Origin: Telmatactis stephensoni
Lineage: Eukaryota; Cnidaria; Anthozoa; Actiniaria; Isophelliidae
Assembly: GCA_029948255.1 (NCBI GenBank)
Contig: JALIZF010001811.1
Coordinates: 62,001 to 126,000, forward strand
Direction of reading: 5' to 3'
DNA length: 64,000 bases
The notes under the pieces are model-generated. The model had not been told where the DNA came from. It searched no databases and was given only the letters and a program-made list of their open reading frames with translations. Positions 1 through 11,700 of the stretch are shown here, in pieces; the first letter of the stretch is position 1; each line of letters opens with the position of its first letter. The translations under genes and the position numbers were made by a program.

Positions 1-340
1 ACTGAGACAAGACGCGTCTTATTTCGCTCGTACAAATGACCTTTTCTTCTTGATGATCGCCAGGTACATTTACAAAGTTGCGCTTCTTTTCCAATATCTT
101 GTCCTTTGAAGTGTGGAGCAGATGAACTCAGCAAGGAATCGGTTTGTAAATTGATCTTGTAACAAACTAAAACATGACACATGCTAGATTTGATACACAC
201 TGAACTGAAATAACAGATCTAACAACAGCCCTTTGCACTGCACCCAAGAAAATATTTCCCCAAGAAATAGCATGTCTATATGTCTATATAGTTTTCAAGA
301 AAAAACTAGTGCAACAAGACCAGAACTGTTCATCAATCAT
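1..340. other. Non-coding flank, nothing recognised
   Basis: No convincing exon, RNA gene or repeat structure was seen here. Open frames are short and lack splice or codon support. Confidence 0.4.
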
Positions 341-460
341 TCTCGTACCCAGAGCCTGCGTTCTTCATGGTCAGCACCGAGAAACTCGGCGCAGGCTCTT
401 GGTACCAAGAGCCCGCGTTATACTTTGCGGCCGAAAGTAATGCGGGCTCTGGGTACGAGA
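341..460. mobile_element. 120-bp hairpin MITE
   Basis: The left end TCTCGTACCCAGAGCC is the reverse complement of the right end GGCTCTGGGTACGAGA. The interior has two further GC-rich arms (gcaggctcttggtacc and related), so the whole unit can fold. A similar phrase (tctcgtaaccagag, followed by actttcggcc) occurs near 44862-44905, which suggests a dispersed family. No clear target-site duplication was found. Confidence 0.7.
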
Positions 461-1153
461 TTGATGTGGACGTTGTTGACTACAATTACTACTACAATAC
501 GGATATCTGTCTATAACAGAAATGTCCCGACATCTAAAATCGTTATACATTTCCCTACGACTGAAACCTATATAAAACGGACACCTCCATAGTACGATCA
601 CTTTTCTTTGTCTCTTGGTAGTGTCCGCATTAAAGTGGTTCCACTGTCCTGGAGTTTGTTGTTGTTGTTTTTTTGTTGTTGTACTGACGTTGTTCAGCTT
701 TGCTCGAGTTTGTTCATAGGACTGTAACACTTCACTTGTCACGTGACCTGTCAACCACTCGACTACCGACATGGACCGCCGACCAAACCGCCTACGACTC
801 ACAACTATCACGTGTTTGATGACGTAACATTGATTGATTGATTGATTCTTTATTTGTCGTAACACAGGCAGCCCAGCCAATATGTAGATTTAGCAAAGGT
901 GACGCGACGTGAAAGAGGACGCCAAGCGCACTGATGAATTTTGTTCTAAATGACCGTTGACGTCGCCGACGTCAAGTAGAGGACATAAAAACAAGCGAAA
1001 TGGCGCCCTGAACTTTGCGTGGTGCCACGTGTTGTCATGGTAGTCACGCAACGAATGAACGTGATAAATCCGTCATCTAACGTCCTGTTTTCACGTCGCA
1101 TCGCATTTGCTAAATCAATCTAGTCACGCAGTGAACGAATTTGATTGATTCGT
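461..1153. other. Intergenic, short repeats only
   Basis: The stretch holds an (attg)n run at about 830-847 and a loosely repeated phrase (gtcacgca..gaacg..tgat) at about 1040 and 1125. No coding exon could be supported. Confidence 0.35.
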
Positions 1154-1162
1154 CATCAGTCT

Positions 1163-1562
1163 TAGTCTCCTACGCAGCCGCAGTTTTGTTGTAAGCCCTA
1201 GCGTGACGACATAGCGGAAAAACACTTAAGCGGCTGTTTTCACAGTTTTTTCATATAAACTGATGATGAAGCATGAAAAACAGTAACTGCTACACTTCTA
1301 CTGACTTTAATAAAAACTTTTTACAAAATCTTGTGACGTTACAGTAAAACTTCGTGGGGATATTTATTAAAACAATGATTTTTCTGCTGATCAAAATGTC
1401 ACCTCTCCCAAAGTACATGATATTTTGTTCTTGGTGTCTAGAACGGCTTGTATGCAAAATATCGAGCCTTAAAAACTTATGATGTCCTTATAAATGGAGG
1501 CTGTAAAACGTTTTTCCGCCCTGTCTAGCGTGACAACAAAACAGCGGCTGCGTAGGAGACTA
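1163..1562. mobile_element. 400-bp Mutator-like MITE with 9-bp target duplication
   Basis: Terminal inverted repeats of about 50 bases start TAGTCTCCTACGCAGCCGC on the left and end as their reverse complement on the right (GCGGCTGCGTAGGAGACTA). The unit is flanked by the direct repeat CATCAGTCT at 1154-1162 and 1563-1571. Long TIRs plus a 9-base duplication are typical of the Mutator (MULE) superfamily. The 400-base interior has no transposase, so this is a non-autonomous copy. An inverted, degraded relative lies at 60181-60515. Confidence 0.85.
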
Positions 1563-1571
1563 CATCAGTCT

Positions 1572-2508
1572 CTGCTTACCGTAATGTCACAAAGATCCAA
1601 AGATTCGATCAGTAACGATGTAGTTTCCTTTGCATCTGCTTTTAGTGTCGTTACGTTACGTAAAAGACTACGCAAAATACTCTCGGTTAGCTAAATATGA
1701 TGTCATGGTTGACGTTTATTGGTATTGGCTGGTTTTCCTGTGTACGACATGTGACATATTCAATGACAAACAAAGAAAAACAATTTCTTATAATTTTCAT
1801 TTTATTTTACCTTCTTGTATAATTGTGAATGATCAATGATAAGATGTCATATGGCATATCTTGTATCTTACAAATGTTTTTTATCAGCTTTCATCGCACA
1901 TGAATGTAGAATGTCCTCTACTGGTCGTCCCATGTTCGTTTGCTCACGCAGGATGCACTTACAAGGTAAGAAACATTTAAGTTGAAAAGTATATTATAAC
2001 CTGAGATAGGACAAAGTCCATTTTTGCCATCGCTGAGATCGTGAAGAATGAGCCCGCCATTTTTGAAAATGATGTTGAAAATGATGTCTATGATGTTGAA
2101 TTTTATAAGCTGCAAACGAATTACCGTTTTCTACCATGCTAAATATAAACAGACATCCGTCACAATTTCGATTCGGGTTTTGTTTTGTTTTGTTTTGCAC
2201 ACTTTCTAGCCTTGTTTCAATAAACAAATCGATCAAATCAAAACAAATCTGAGCCTATTGAGAGCCAAATACCATTTTATTTTCAACCAATCAAATCAAG
2301 ATTCTTAAAAGTCTTTTACCAGAGATACTGGGTCCCGCTAAAATGCAGATTTCGAGTTAACAACACGGGTAACCCTAACTAAAATTTTTGAGCCTAGGCA
2401 AATAATGTTAGTTTGAATTGGTTCGAGTTAACTTAGTTAAATGGTTTGGTTCCACTTTTAAGAAATATTTTCGCGAAACTCTCTTAACATTCAAAAAGGT
2501 ACGGCGTT
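1572..2508. other. AT-rich intergenic stretch
   Basis: Only short open frames without splice-site support were seen. A short (ttttg)n run lies near 2180. Confidence 0.35.
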
Positions 2509-2790
2509 TTTAACCATATAAGATTTTGGAATACTGACGAATATTTAAATTTCTGACGCACATTCAAATTTTTTTTTTTTTTTACCATATAAGATTTTGT
2601 GGAATACTGATGCACATTCAAATTTTTTTTTCTTTTACCATATAAGATTTTGTTGAATACTGACGCACATTCAAATCTGTTTTTTTACCATATAATATAT
2701 TGTTTTGGAATACTGACGAACATTTAAAATTCGGACGAACATTCAATTTTTTTTATCATATATGAATTTTTTGGAATATTGACGTCACGG
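2509..2790. repeat. Degenerate tandem repeat, about 65-bp unit
   Basis: About four to five units share the order ACCATATAAGATTTT, GGAATACTGACG, CACATTCAAAT and then a T-run. They diverge by small substitutions and T-run length. The array ends about 100 bases before the ORF at 2893. Confidence 0.8.
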
Positions 2791-2892
2791 ATTTGGAAGT
2801 TTCTGATTGGCTAGAAACAGGAATATATTTTTGTGCTTGATGTTTAGAGAGCACACTTCTCCCACTGATCGTTACCCTTGGTGCTGTGTAAA

Positions 2893-3517
2893 ATGACCTC
2901 CCAAGAACAGGGCAAGCAAAGTATGCCTTTGTTTCGTCGACGGGCATGTTCCCCGTGTTTGCCATTAATCTTCGGCGTCGAGGAGGAGAAGACTGATGCT
3001 ATCACTTCGACAGATGACCAAAAGGAACCGTTGGACTTTGCTTGTTGCAATTACCCCTCATCTCTGATTAGCAACAATACACTTGACTCCTGGTATCATA
3101 TTCGAAAGGCATCGTCGTCTTTCTTCAGCTACTCCAAGTTCGTACGGCGGGAACTCCCTAATGGCCTCTAGCCCTGACAGTTTTCTTTGCCCGCACATGT
3201 CTTATCCACCTACGGAGCCGTCCGACTTGAAGGCCAAATTCTTTGAAAGCAACTTGTCGACGAAGCAGCTGGACGCTCTGCCAACCGAGAGTCTGGAGGA
3301 CAGAATGAGTCGCTGGATTATGTGGTCTAACGAATGGGACCAAAAGAATGCTGAACCGTCCTCAAACAGTTCGTTTGTCTTTGAAAATGGTGATTTTCTT
3401 GTCGATGAGGGCAGCGGAACAGACCCTGAGAGCAAAGAAAATGACGAAAAAAGATTGGAAGGACCCGTTGTAGATGAACAGTTGTCGTCTTGTAGCTCCA
3501 TGGAGTCACAATGCTGA
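2893..3517 (+). CDS. Unknown protein in two overlapping frames, possible frameshifted gene
   Basis: I do not recognise this product. The first frame begins with ATG at 2893 (MTSQEQGKQS...) and stops at 3171. The second frame is open across the end of the first, has an ATG in good context at 3161 (MASSPDSFLC) and stops at 3517 after a Ser/Glu-rich acidic tail (ending SSMESQC). Both frames have ordinary amino-acid composition. Around 3110-3135 the natural-looking sequence seems to move from the first to the second frame (HRRLSSATPSSYGG), which a one-base indel would explain. Alternatives are that only the 118-residue downstream ORF is real, or that this is an exon of a larger gene. There is no known domain, signal peptide or membrane segment. 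Confidence 0.35.
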
Positions 3518-4745
3518 GTTATTTTCGTTTATTTTAGCAAGGAATACTGAGATCATAACTGTAAGTTTTCCGCTTGAGTTTGCATTGGTAATGTCTTCAT
3601 ATGAATTTTTTTCTTCAAAATTACAAAAACAAAAAGAACCTTTTTGTGCTATCATTTGACGCAATTGCCAATCGTTAGATATACAGCTATCATTCTTAAA
3701 GCCGACTACTCGGACGAAAATCAGTCAAAATTGAAAACAAATCATTCACTTATATTATATAGCTCTAATATTTAGCGCATGTGAAAACGTAGATTGAAAG
3801 TCCTAACATGGAACACTTGTAATAATTCAGTACAGTCAGCGACAAAGCTATGACTGTACAGCTCGTAAAGTACTTAGATATTTAACAAATGGTTAACAAA
3901 ATGTTATAAACTAAGCACCCAACCAAATAGCTTATCGTATGTATTAATGTTCATATCGTATTTTTGATATTATTGCCATTTACTCTTACAGTAAGACATT
4001 TAACAAATGTTTAACAAAATGTTGTAAACTAAATATCCAATAAAATAACTTATCGTATGCATAAATGTTTATATCGTATTTTTGATATTATTGCCATTTA
4101 CTCTTTCACTACTTTAACTACAATTTCATCGGTAACACAACTGTGTGAGAAGGTACGTAACGCAACCTTACGTACTGGGTCCAGTCACGCTCTCGTTCCC
4201 ACGTACGTTAACCAGTAAGACGGCTTTATATTTCATGTAGCACCGACAACTGTACGAGAACGTACGTGACACAACGTTCCGCAACGGTACTGGTCCATCA
4301 AGCTTTCATTTCTACAACTGCTGTATTTCAACTAGGTCCTTATATTGATTGGGTATACTCCAGGTTCGAGTCGGAGATTTTTTCCCTACTTTCTCTTTGA
4401 AGCATTGCTCTCTGCCTGTTATTACTAGAATTCCACGTATGATCTTTGTTCTAATTCTAAAATTTCCTGGAGATACTGTAGTGTTTCTCGGGAAGAGAAA
4501 TCAAAATCACGTCAACCTTTGCTGATTTGTCGAAGAGTAACGTTTTTGAACTATCTCCATGTCCATGTCAAAGGAACTAAACTACAAGTTACCCAGTATC
4601 AAAATGTCCAAAACTAAACATCCCAGTGCTGATGCGACAAGTGTCCCAAATTAAAAACACGAACAAACAAACAAACAAAACCGCTGGTTACCTCCTTCCA
4701 TACCAAATACTTCTTTATTAACTTTCTCTTACGTCTTAATTCTAG
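3518..4745. other. Intergenic or intron, holds duplications
   Basis: This region contains the duplication at 3877-4110 and a second, weaker pair of related segments around 4140-4205 and 4245-4310 (GTACGTAACGCAACC versus GTACGTGACACAACG). No coding exon was seen. The acceptor of the TRAF-like gene is at its right edge. Confidence 0.35.
3877..4110. repeat. Tandem duplication, about 118-bp unit, two copies
   Basis: Two adjacent copies share TTTAACAAAATGTT, ACTTATCGTATG and CGTATTTTTGATATTATTGC in the same order, with scattered substitutions. It is AT-rich and non-coding. Confidence 0.75.
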
Positions 4746-7243
4746 GCCGAAAGACAAACGATGACATCCCACCTCGAAGAAAGTCTCTCGTCACATCTTA
4801 TGTTACTTTCTATGGTAGTCAAAGACCAAAAACAACAGTTAGCACTTCAAAGAGAAAGAATTCAGCTTCAAAAAGAGCATCTTCAATTACAGAAGGAATC
4901 CCTCATGGCCCAGCACGACGAGCTGATTGAGACAAGAAGTAAAACAGCCAATGGCGAGTTTGTGTGGAGAATTGCCAACTTCACAAGGAAACTCATGGAT
5001 GCCAGATCAGGACGGTCCACTGAACCGTTGATCAGCGAGCCTTTCTACACCCACCCCAACGGGTATAAAATGTGTGCTGGGATTTGGTTAAATGGAATCG
5101 GTACAGGGAGGGGACGGTACATTTCGGTTGGGTTACAGGTAATGTATCTTAAAGGGACATAAGTTACATTTCTTCACTTGCCACATACAAAGGATTTAGA
5201 ACGAGGATACATGTTGAAACTTTTGTCTTGTTACGAATGACTCAGCTTTATGCACGAAGCCTCATCTTGATTCCTTTGTGTGTGGCAAGTGAACTGTATC
5301 TCGGAAGTCGGCAATTCTCAGGAGATTGAAATTCTTTTGTTTTGTCCTCCAAATTGAGTTGCTGTGACGTCACATGAAAGTGGTCTATATGAAGGAGAGG
5401 TGTCCCTGGTAGCCGAGATAACTCTTTTGTTTTTTAGAGTCCCCGGGAAAGAAAAATAAAAGATTTATCGCGACTACTATAGCCTACGTTGTAGCCGAAC
5501 AAACCCTTGGTTACCAGGGACGACGCCTTCATATGGACCGCACATTATCCATATAGAATTATACTGCGGATAGCTCGGCCAAGCTTCGGTTTGTCAGGCA
5601 ATACTGGTGAGGTTACCAATGCAGTCCCGGTGTTTATGTGATTTTATACAATAAATGGTATATTTCACGCGCTCTGATTGGTCGTGAACCGTGTGTGATT
5701 ACAGTACACACGCACAGATGAAGTCACAAAATCTTTCGCGACCCAAGTTCTTTTTCCAACCTATATTAGATTTTGGTTTTTCTGATCCATCAATTATGAT
5801 TGGGGGTGGAGCTTATATAAATACGTGCAAATCATTGGTTGATTGGAATAAACTCACCGTCCTATGATTGGATGGTGTAATCCTCTCCTCAGTTTCCTCA
5901 AAGTTTTATGTTCTCTGCGTTTACTAATGACTGGAAGCAGTGAGGTGAAACGCATACCAAATTCGGCCATTTGGGGAAGATAAATATTTATTGTTAGCAG
6001 CAACGCGCTTCTAAAATATAATTTGTTCTAATGATGGTGAAGAAGGAGGATATGTTTTACTGTAGGGAAAAGAATAAAGGTAGATCTGCATGAGTATATA
6101 TTTAATTTCAAATAGAAATGAATCGCAGTGCGATTTTGTGTACTGTAACCCGTCACATTTCTTAGCTGACGTTAGTGCGTATTGTAATATTGCACCTAAA
6201 TAACGGTCTTTTACCACAAGATACGATTATTAGCCCGTATATACGACACATAGCTACACAGTAGTCGAAGTAAATCAGCAAAGGAGATTCGAATACTTTT
6301 GATTTCGATGATTTTCTTTCTCACGACTTTGTGTAACCATCTTGCGTTTATTTCTTATACCATTAACATTTATTCAAAATAATTTATAAAAACTGATTTA
6401 TAAATCGTAAAATGTCCATAAAATATAAACCATATTAAATTGCAGACATTTTGGTGCAGATTTGATGCTAATCGACCTCAATGATCGGGAACAGTGTACA
6501 ATTGAAGTTTTCTGTTTATGAATTCGACACGTACAAAACATTTCGTATTTAGTGTATTTATTCTAGTTACAAAGCCTTGATTTCTATATTGCTTTAAGAC
6601 GCATTTGTCGTTGAATTGTTTGATATAATGCTACCAAAAGAGTTAGTCTAGGTCTAAAGGTAAATTGATAATTGTAGTTGGAAGTTTGCTGAATTATTTT
6701 CGACAAGCGAAATCTCATGTGCATATGTTATAGTTTTGTGCAAAAAAATGTAAGGGACTGTTGAGGTTATTTTTCAGAAGAGCGAAGCATACGAAAACAG
6801 ACAAAGTTGTAATCTGGTAATTACGTAATTTTGCATCGATATCTATCATTTTATGAAATAAATAGTACACATTTCAGATTATCAAAAAATCTTCCTTGTG
6901 ACGCTATTGGGTGCCTCCTCACTGCTTCCAGTCTAATCTATTTTGCATGTCTCAGGTTCAAGTTGGAGAGTATGACGGTATCCTAGACTGGCCCTTCTAT
7001 CCTCGCTACACATTCACTCTTCTTGATCAATTCGAATCAAAGAAGGACAGAAAAGATGTTGTAGCCACGTTTGAACCACAAGGCATTTCACAACCCTCAG
7101 TGAATCGACAGCTTGGTAAAGGAGCAAGAAGATTTGTCTTGCAAGACGATGTTGTTGGTTCCACGTATTGTAAAGATGATATTGTGTTTATCAAGTTTAA
7201 TGTTGCACTAAAGCAACCACCTTCTGGATTCTTCAAAGTTTGA
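4746..7243 (+). CDS. TRAF-like protein (coiled coil plus MATH domain)
   Basis: Two exons are visible, 4746-5138 and 6956-7243, both joined in phase 0 (acceptor ttctag, donor CAG|gtaatg, acceptor tctcag). The exon is open in frame up to the acceptor. The first Met (4761) starts a 127-residue segment with a Gln/Leu/Glu coiled coil (ALQRERIQLQKEHLQLQ) and the start of a MATH/TRAF-C domain (FVWRIANFTRKL, then PFYTHPNGYKMC). The second exon gives the rest of the MATH fold (DWPFYPRYTFTLLDQ and the terminal YCKDDIVFIKFNVAL). Known TRAFs use this fold to trimerise and bind receptor tails in NF-kB and MAPK signalling. No RING or zinc-finger exon was found upstream, so either the 5' exons lie left of the window or this is a RING-less TRAF-like gene. 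The stop is followed at once by a minisatellite. Confidence 0.8.
5172..5296. mobile_element. Short hairpin MITE inside the TRAF-like intron
   Basis: The left end TTCACTTGCCACATACAAAG mirrors the right end CTTTGTGTGTGGCAAGTGAA, with GAGG/CCTC further in. It belongs with the longer hairpin at 40222-40400 and a partial copy near 18870-18950, which share GAGGCTCCGG-type cores and cacacaaa motifs. Confidence 0.65.
5388..5540. mobile_element. MITE with TCCCTGGTAGC ends
   Basis: The left half reads GTGTCCCTGGTAGCCGAGATAA and the right half carries GGTTACCAGGGACGACGCC, a degenerate inverted pair. The same family, better preserved, lies at 47405-47515 just after the intact plus-strand GPCR. Confidence 0.55.
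5541..6955. other. Intron of the TRAF-like gene
   Basis: AT-rich. A piece at about 5735-5830 (GATTTTGGTTTTTCTGATCC, then TTGGGGGTGGAGCTT) is related to the interior of the MITE at 11543-11762. No exon was recognised. Confidence 0.4.
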
Positions 7244-7245
7244 GT

Positions 7246-7425
7246 CATGTCACGTCAAGCCAAGTCACGTTATGTCTACGTCAAGTCACGTCAAGTCAAG
7301 CCACGTCAAGTCAAGCCAAGTCACGTCATGCCAAGTCACGTCAAGCCAAGTCACGTTACGTCCGTTAAGTCATGTCAAGCCAAGTCACGTTAAGTCAAGT
7401 CATGTCTAGTCAAGTCAAGGCAACA
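7246..7425. repeat. Minisatellite of AAGTCACGTC-like units
   Basis: About 180 bases consist of shuffled five- to ten-base words (gtcac, gtcaa, gccaa) giving repeats such as CAAGTCACGTCAAG. It begins within a few bases of the TRAF-like stop codon, so it probably lies in the 3' untranslated region. Confidence 0.8.
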
Positions 7426-8250
7426 GGGGGAGGTCAAATGACATTTGGGCTAAAAATTCTTGATGAATTCGATCAAATAACCCATAACATTTTCCTTAAT
7501 TAGTGAATTTAAATGATTGTCGACGTTTTAAAAACCCAACAATGTGCGCACAGCGACTAGTATAGTTAACTGACAATTGGCCAAAACAAATTAGTATTGG
7601 GAACCCTCATTGACACTCTCCAATACAACCCCACTGTCTCGAACTCCCACGAAAAGTAACAAAACGTTCGATGTACCGGGACTTAAGAAAACAAGTATAT
7701 GAAAAATTTATTCAACGCGAAAAATTAGCCTGAATTTGAAAACTGAATCAATTGGAAATATGTCTGTGTTTGAGTACGTAGGCAATGAACGGACAAGGTA
7801 TTTGTTAATAGTATACTGAGAAATGGTCAAGAAACGCCAATGAGGAATTAGTACTATGTCAGATATACAGCAAGGCGTTGCAGTACTTGTGATAGCTTGT
7901 TTTTCAGTGGATTGTGTAGAAGTGTCAATCTCAATTGATAAATATAAAAAATAAATTATCAATATTTTTGTAGAAAATATAATTTGTTGGAAAATAAAAT
8001 GCTGTTTTATAACACCTTGGATATGACGTCACACGTCATGTGATTTCGATTTTGCGCCCATGTGTTGACAACTCATTAGTTTTGTAGGTTTTTAAAAACC
8101 CATTTAACACCTATCTTCATAGTACTCTAAAAGTTACGCTCGATAAATACCACGGAGTATATTTTACCACCGTTTGCAAAGTTATGCGTCATGTCAAGTA
8201 CGGGGAAGCCAACAGAGTGTTCAGATATCAGTGGCGAAAACCGACCGCTA
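7426..8250. other. Intergenic stretch
   Basis: No supported gene was found. It contains a CRE-like palindrome (TGACGTCACACGTCATGTGA) at about 8024-8043. Confidence 0.3.
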
Positions 8251-8588
8251 CTAGGGTCCTGTCAACACGTTTCTTTTTCTCCGTTTTAGCCTTCCGTCCA
8301 CAGGTTTTCGAATACGCTCTTCAAACTGGAGATTTTTAAAAACGCCGGCTTATCGTATTCGTGTGGACAGCGAAAACGGAGGTTTTTTTTGAAAACGATG
8401 ACGTCACAGTTAGGATCCAGTCTACGTCGCGTTTAATGCTTTGTAGTAAAGAGTAGCGTTTTCGAATCGTTTTCGTGTGGACGGGTAAATACGATTCTTA
8501 AACGCTACGTGTGGACGCATGTCTTTCAAATACTGAGGAAAAAACCTCCATTTTCAAAAATCTCCGTATACGTGTGGACGGGGCCTAG
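8251..8588. mobile_element. MITE with CTAGG-GTCCACACG ends
   Basis: The left end CTAGGGTCCTGTCAACACG and right end CGTGTGGACGGGGCCTAG are near inverted copies. The interior repeats GTGTGGAC several times and carries TTTTCGAAT and AAAAATCTCC motifs in both orientations. A clear target-site duplication was not found. It ends about 170 bases before the ATG at 8757. Confidence 0.7.
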
Positions 8589-8756
8589 ATGTCTGAAATT
8601 TTGATAGCCTTTATGCAAACGATTTTAATGACGCGAAAATCAACCTGTATAACAGCTCAGCAAACAAACGCGCTGCTGTATAAATAAAACTGTGGTCGAC
8701 TAATTAATGTGCATATATTACTTCGCCGATTTCGCATTCTTTTTCCCAGTACAAAA

Positions 8757-11700
8757 ATGACTTTTCTTGAATCGTTTTCACGAAATGTTTTCATATTAAT
8801 TGGATTGTTGATAAAATCCAGTAATGGCCATAACGATATCAGAGTTATTGACCCCAATGAGAATACCACGTGGTATCGGGGTAGTAGTTCATACCGCATT
8901 ACGTGGACACAGACTAGCCATGTCTTTAAATGGAACGTTGAATTACTTCATTCAAGAACTTTGGAGAAAGTGGTTGATATTTGTAAGTCGATAAGTGAGT
9001 ATAAAGATGATGGAGATGAATTACTATTGGTTGGTGCCTAGCAACGTACCAAGTGGTCTGTACGTTGTACGAGTTAAGGATAGTAATAACGAGGAACACG
9101 GAGATAGTCAGCCATTTGCAATACTAAGTCAAGGTATCATGCAATTTACTGTCTGTTTAGCATGTTTTATAATTCAGCGAACTACAATCTCGGACATAAC
9201 TGTTAGGACTAATTTCGGCCTTTTAGGATCTCTTCTTTTTGGTTGCTCAGGATATTACTTCCCAACCCTCCCCCTCGCTCCCCATACAATGTTGTATAAT
9301 GGTTGTGAATGTACTTGCAAACTGAACAGCCACCATTCGGCTTCAACATTGAGAGGGGGGTTGCATGACAAATTATTTGAAAACCTTGAATTCTTCCACT
9401 GAGCAATGACATGAAATCATGTTAGAAACTAAAAACGTCCTAACGGGTTTTGTCCAAGATTGTAGACTACTGAGTATACACATTTCACAAACCGTTGTCG
9501 GGCATACGCAGCTTAACATTCGAAACTGGGAGTATGGAATTTTAGTAGAAATTTCTAAAAACTATAAAATTGCACAAAAATATTTATTGCTTGCATCGAC
9601 CTTTATACCAAAGACATTCATTTGTTAATCAGTGGAGAATTAATATAAAAGCCGAAAGAGAATAAAGTTTAGTGCAGTTACCGTACCCATACTCATAATC
9701 GCGTGGGTTTAGGCTTCTCGACCGACAACCGTTTTAGAAGTAGGTGTATACTGATGCCTCTAGACAATTAAGCATTAGCTGCATCGTGTAAAGCAAAGAG
9801 GGGGATCACTGAGTATCAAAATCTTTGCAAAATTTCGTTCCTCTTGCGACAAAATTTACTTTTTGATCTAGAAGTTACAAAATGTATCAGGGAAACCAAT
9901 GCCGAAAGTCAGCTAAAACCAGACAAACCAGTTTTCTATTGTAACAACCATGACCTCTCCAGTTAATTCTTAGGAAACAAACTTTTGCGATACCGACAAT
10001 GTATAGGAGATTTCCCGAAAAAAAACAGTTTTTTTCCACCCGATAAGAATGATACAATTGTGCTTGATTAAGCGAAGTGCGGAATTAGAATGGGCGCTTA
10101 TCTTATAGCTGCATGTGTCACATGAAATAAACTCTCGTTTAGTCGGACATAGTCTATTAATTACTTAAAATCAACAAATCGAAATCACTTTTCTATATGG
10201 GTTTCTCCTCTTATTTCGATTTGTTAAATGGATGTGTTTCATGTGATGTCACGGCAGCCATCTTGGATGAACTTGAACTTGCAGTTCTTATCGGCGCATC
10301 TCGTTTGTTCATCAATGCATGGCTACTTATAATTAAGATATTCTTACGATTCTACTGATTATATCCCATACGATTCTCAAGTGTTGAATTCAGGATTAAG
10401 TCAATAAAGTCACTTAAGCCATTTACAATGGCACATACTTCAGTTGATTTTGTTTCTTTTCATATTTTCAGACGAACTTGACAGTGTTACTTCATCTGCT
10501 GAAATGTTCTCACCTTCCTCTCCACACTCTGAAAGCGTCTTTACTACACAAAACACAACACAACACCAACACCTCCACCCACACGAAATAAAACACAAAA
10601 TAAACTTAGAAAATGAAGCACAGAGATTTCGAAGTATCAGCATGGCGGACTACTGGCCCAAACCACACGATCTTTGTACAATAAAACGCGTACATCGTCC
10701 AAGTAGAAAAAGATTTTTACAAGATTTTGTAGAGAAACAAATTCCTGTCATACTAACAGGATTAATGGATGACTGGCCAGCTTTGCACAATTGGGACTTT
10801 GAAAAACTCGGTAAGTAAAGATTACCTCCTTCCGTAACAAAGGGGGAGGGGGTTGTACCCCTTTTTTCCAGCCACTGAATTAGTATCGCGCAACATCAAA
10901 TGAAGCCAATCGTTGTAGTGGAGATACCCCTTTTAAGCCTGGTTGACACTTAAGCGACACAAAGCATAGGCACAAGCAACATACACAGACTCAGTAGTGT
11001 ACTGCTCATTAGCAGTGCTTGTTTTTTCGCTAGTGACATAACCATAAGCACAAACAACATACACAGACTCAGTAATGTACTGCTCATTAGCAGTGCTTGT
11101 CTTTTCACTAATGACATAAGCACAAGCAACATATATACGCAGATTTAGTAGTGTACTGCTCATTTACAGCCCTTGTCGTTCGATTGTCGTTTCACTACTA
11201 GTAGTGGCATAACCATAAGCACACCCAGGTTCAGTAATGTACTGCTCATTAGTAGTGCTTGTCTTTTTCACACACCTATGTGATAAATTGCGATACTAAG
11301 TCCGCGTATGCTACTTGCGCTTAAATGTACCGCTATGTGAACCAAGCTTGATCGTGAGGTGTGCCTTCCCCTATAGCCCCCAATAGTGAGTACCCCACCC
11401 TCTCCATTAAATTAGGATTGTAGTTATTCCAAAATATGTAACTTGATAAAATTTTGGGTAAAATTTTGTGGGAAGAATGAACCATCTAACTCTCACATAT
11501 GATAAGAGTATGCTCTCCATCTTTCTGACCCTTTAATACTTTACAGCGAAAATCGTTGCATCGCGACCTCCAATTAACGTCGGTAAGATTTTGATCTTTT
11601 CTGATCCGTCCATCATTCTTGGGGGTGGAGCTTTCACGAACTCGTTCAGTGATTGGTTGATTTGAAAGAAGCTCCGCCCCCAAACTGATTGATGGCTCAG

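Noticed and set aside
7246..7425. CRISPR-like array
   Set aside because: The repeats have no unique spacers and the genome is eukaryotic. It is a minisatellite.
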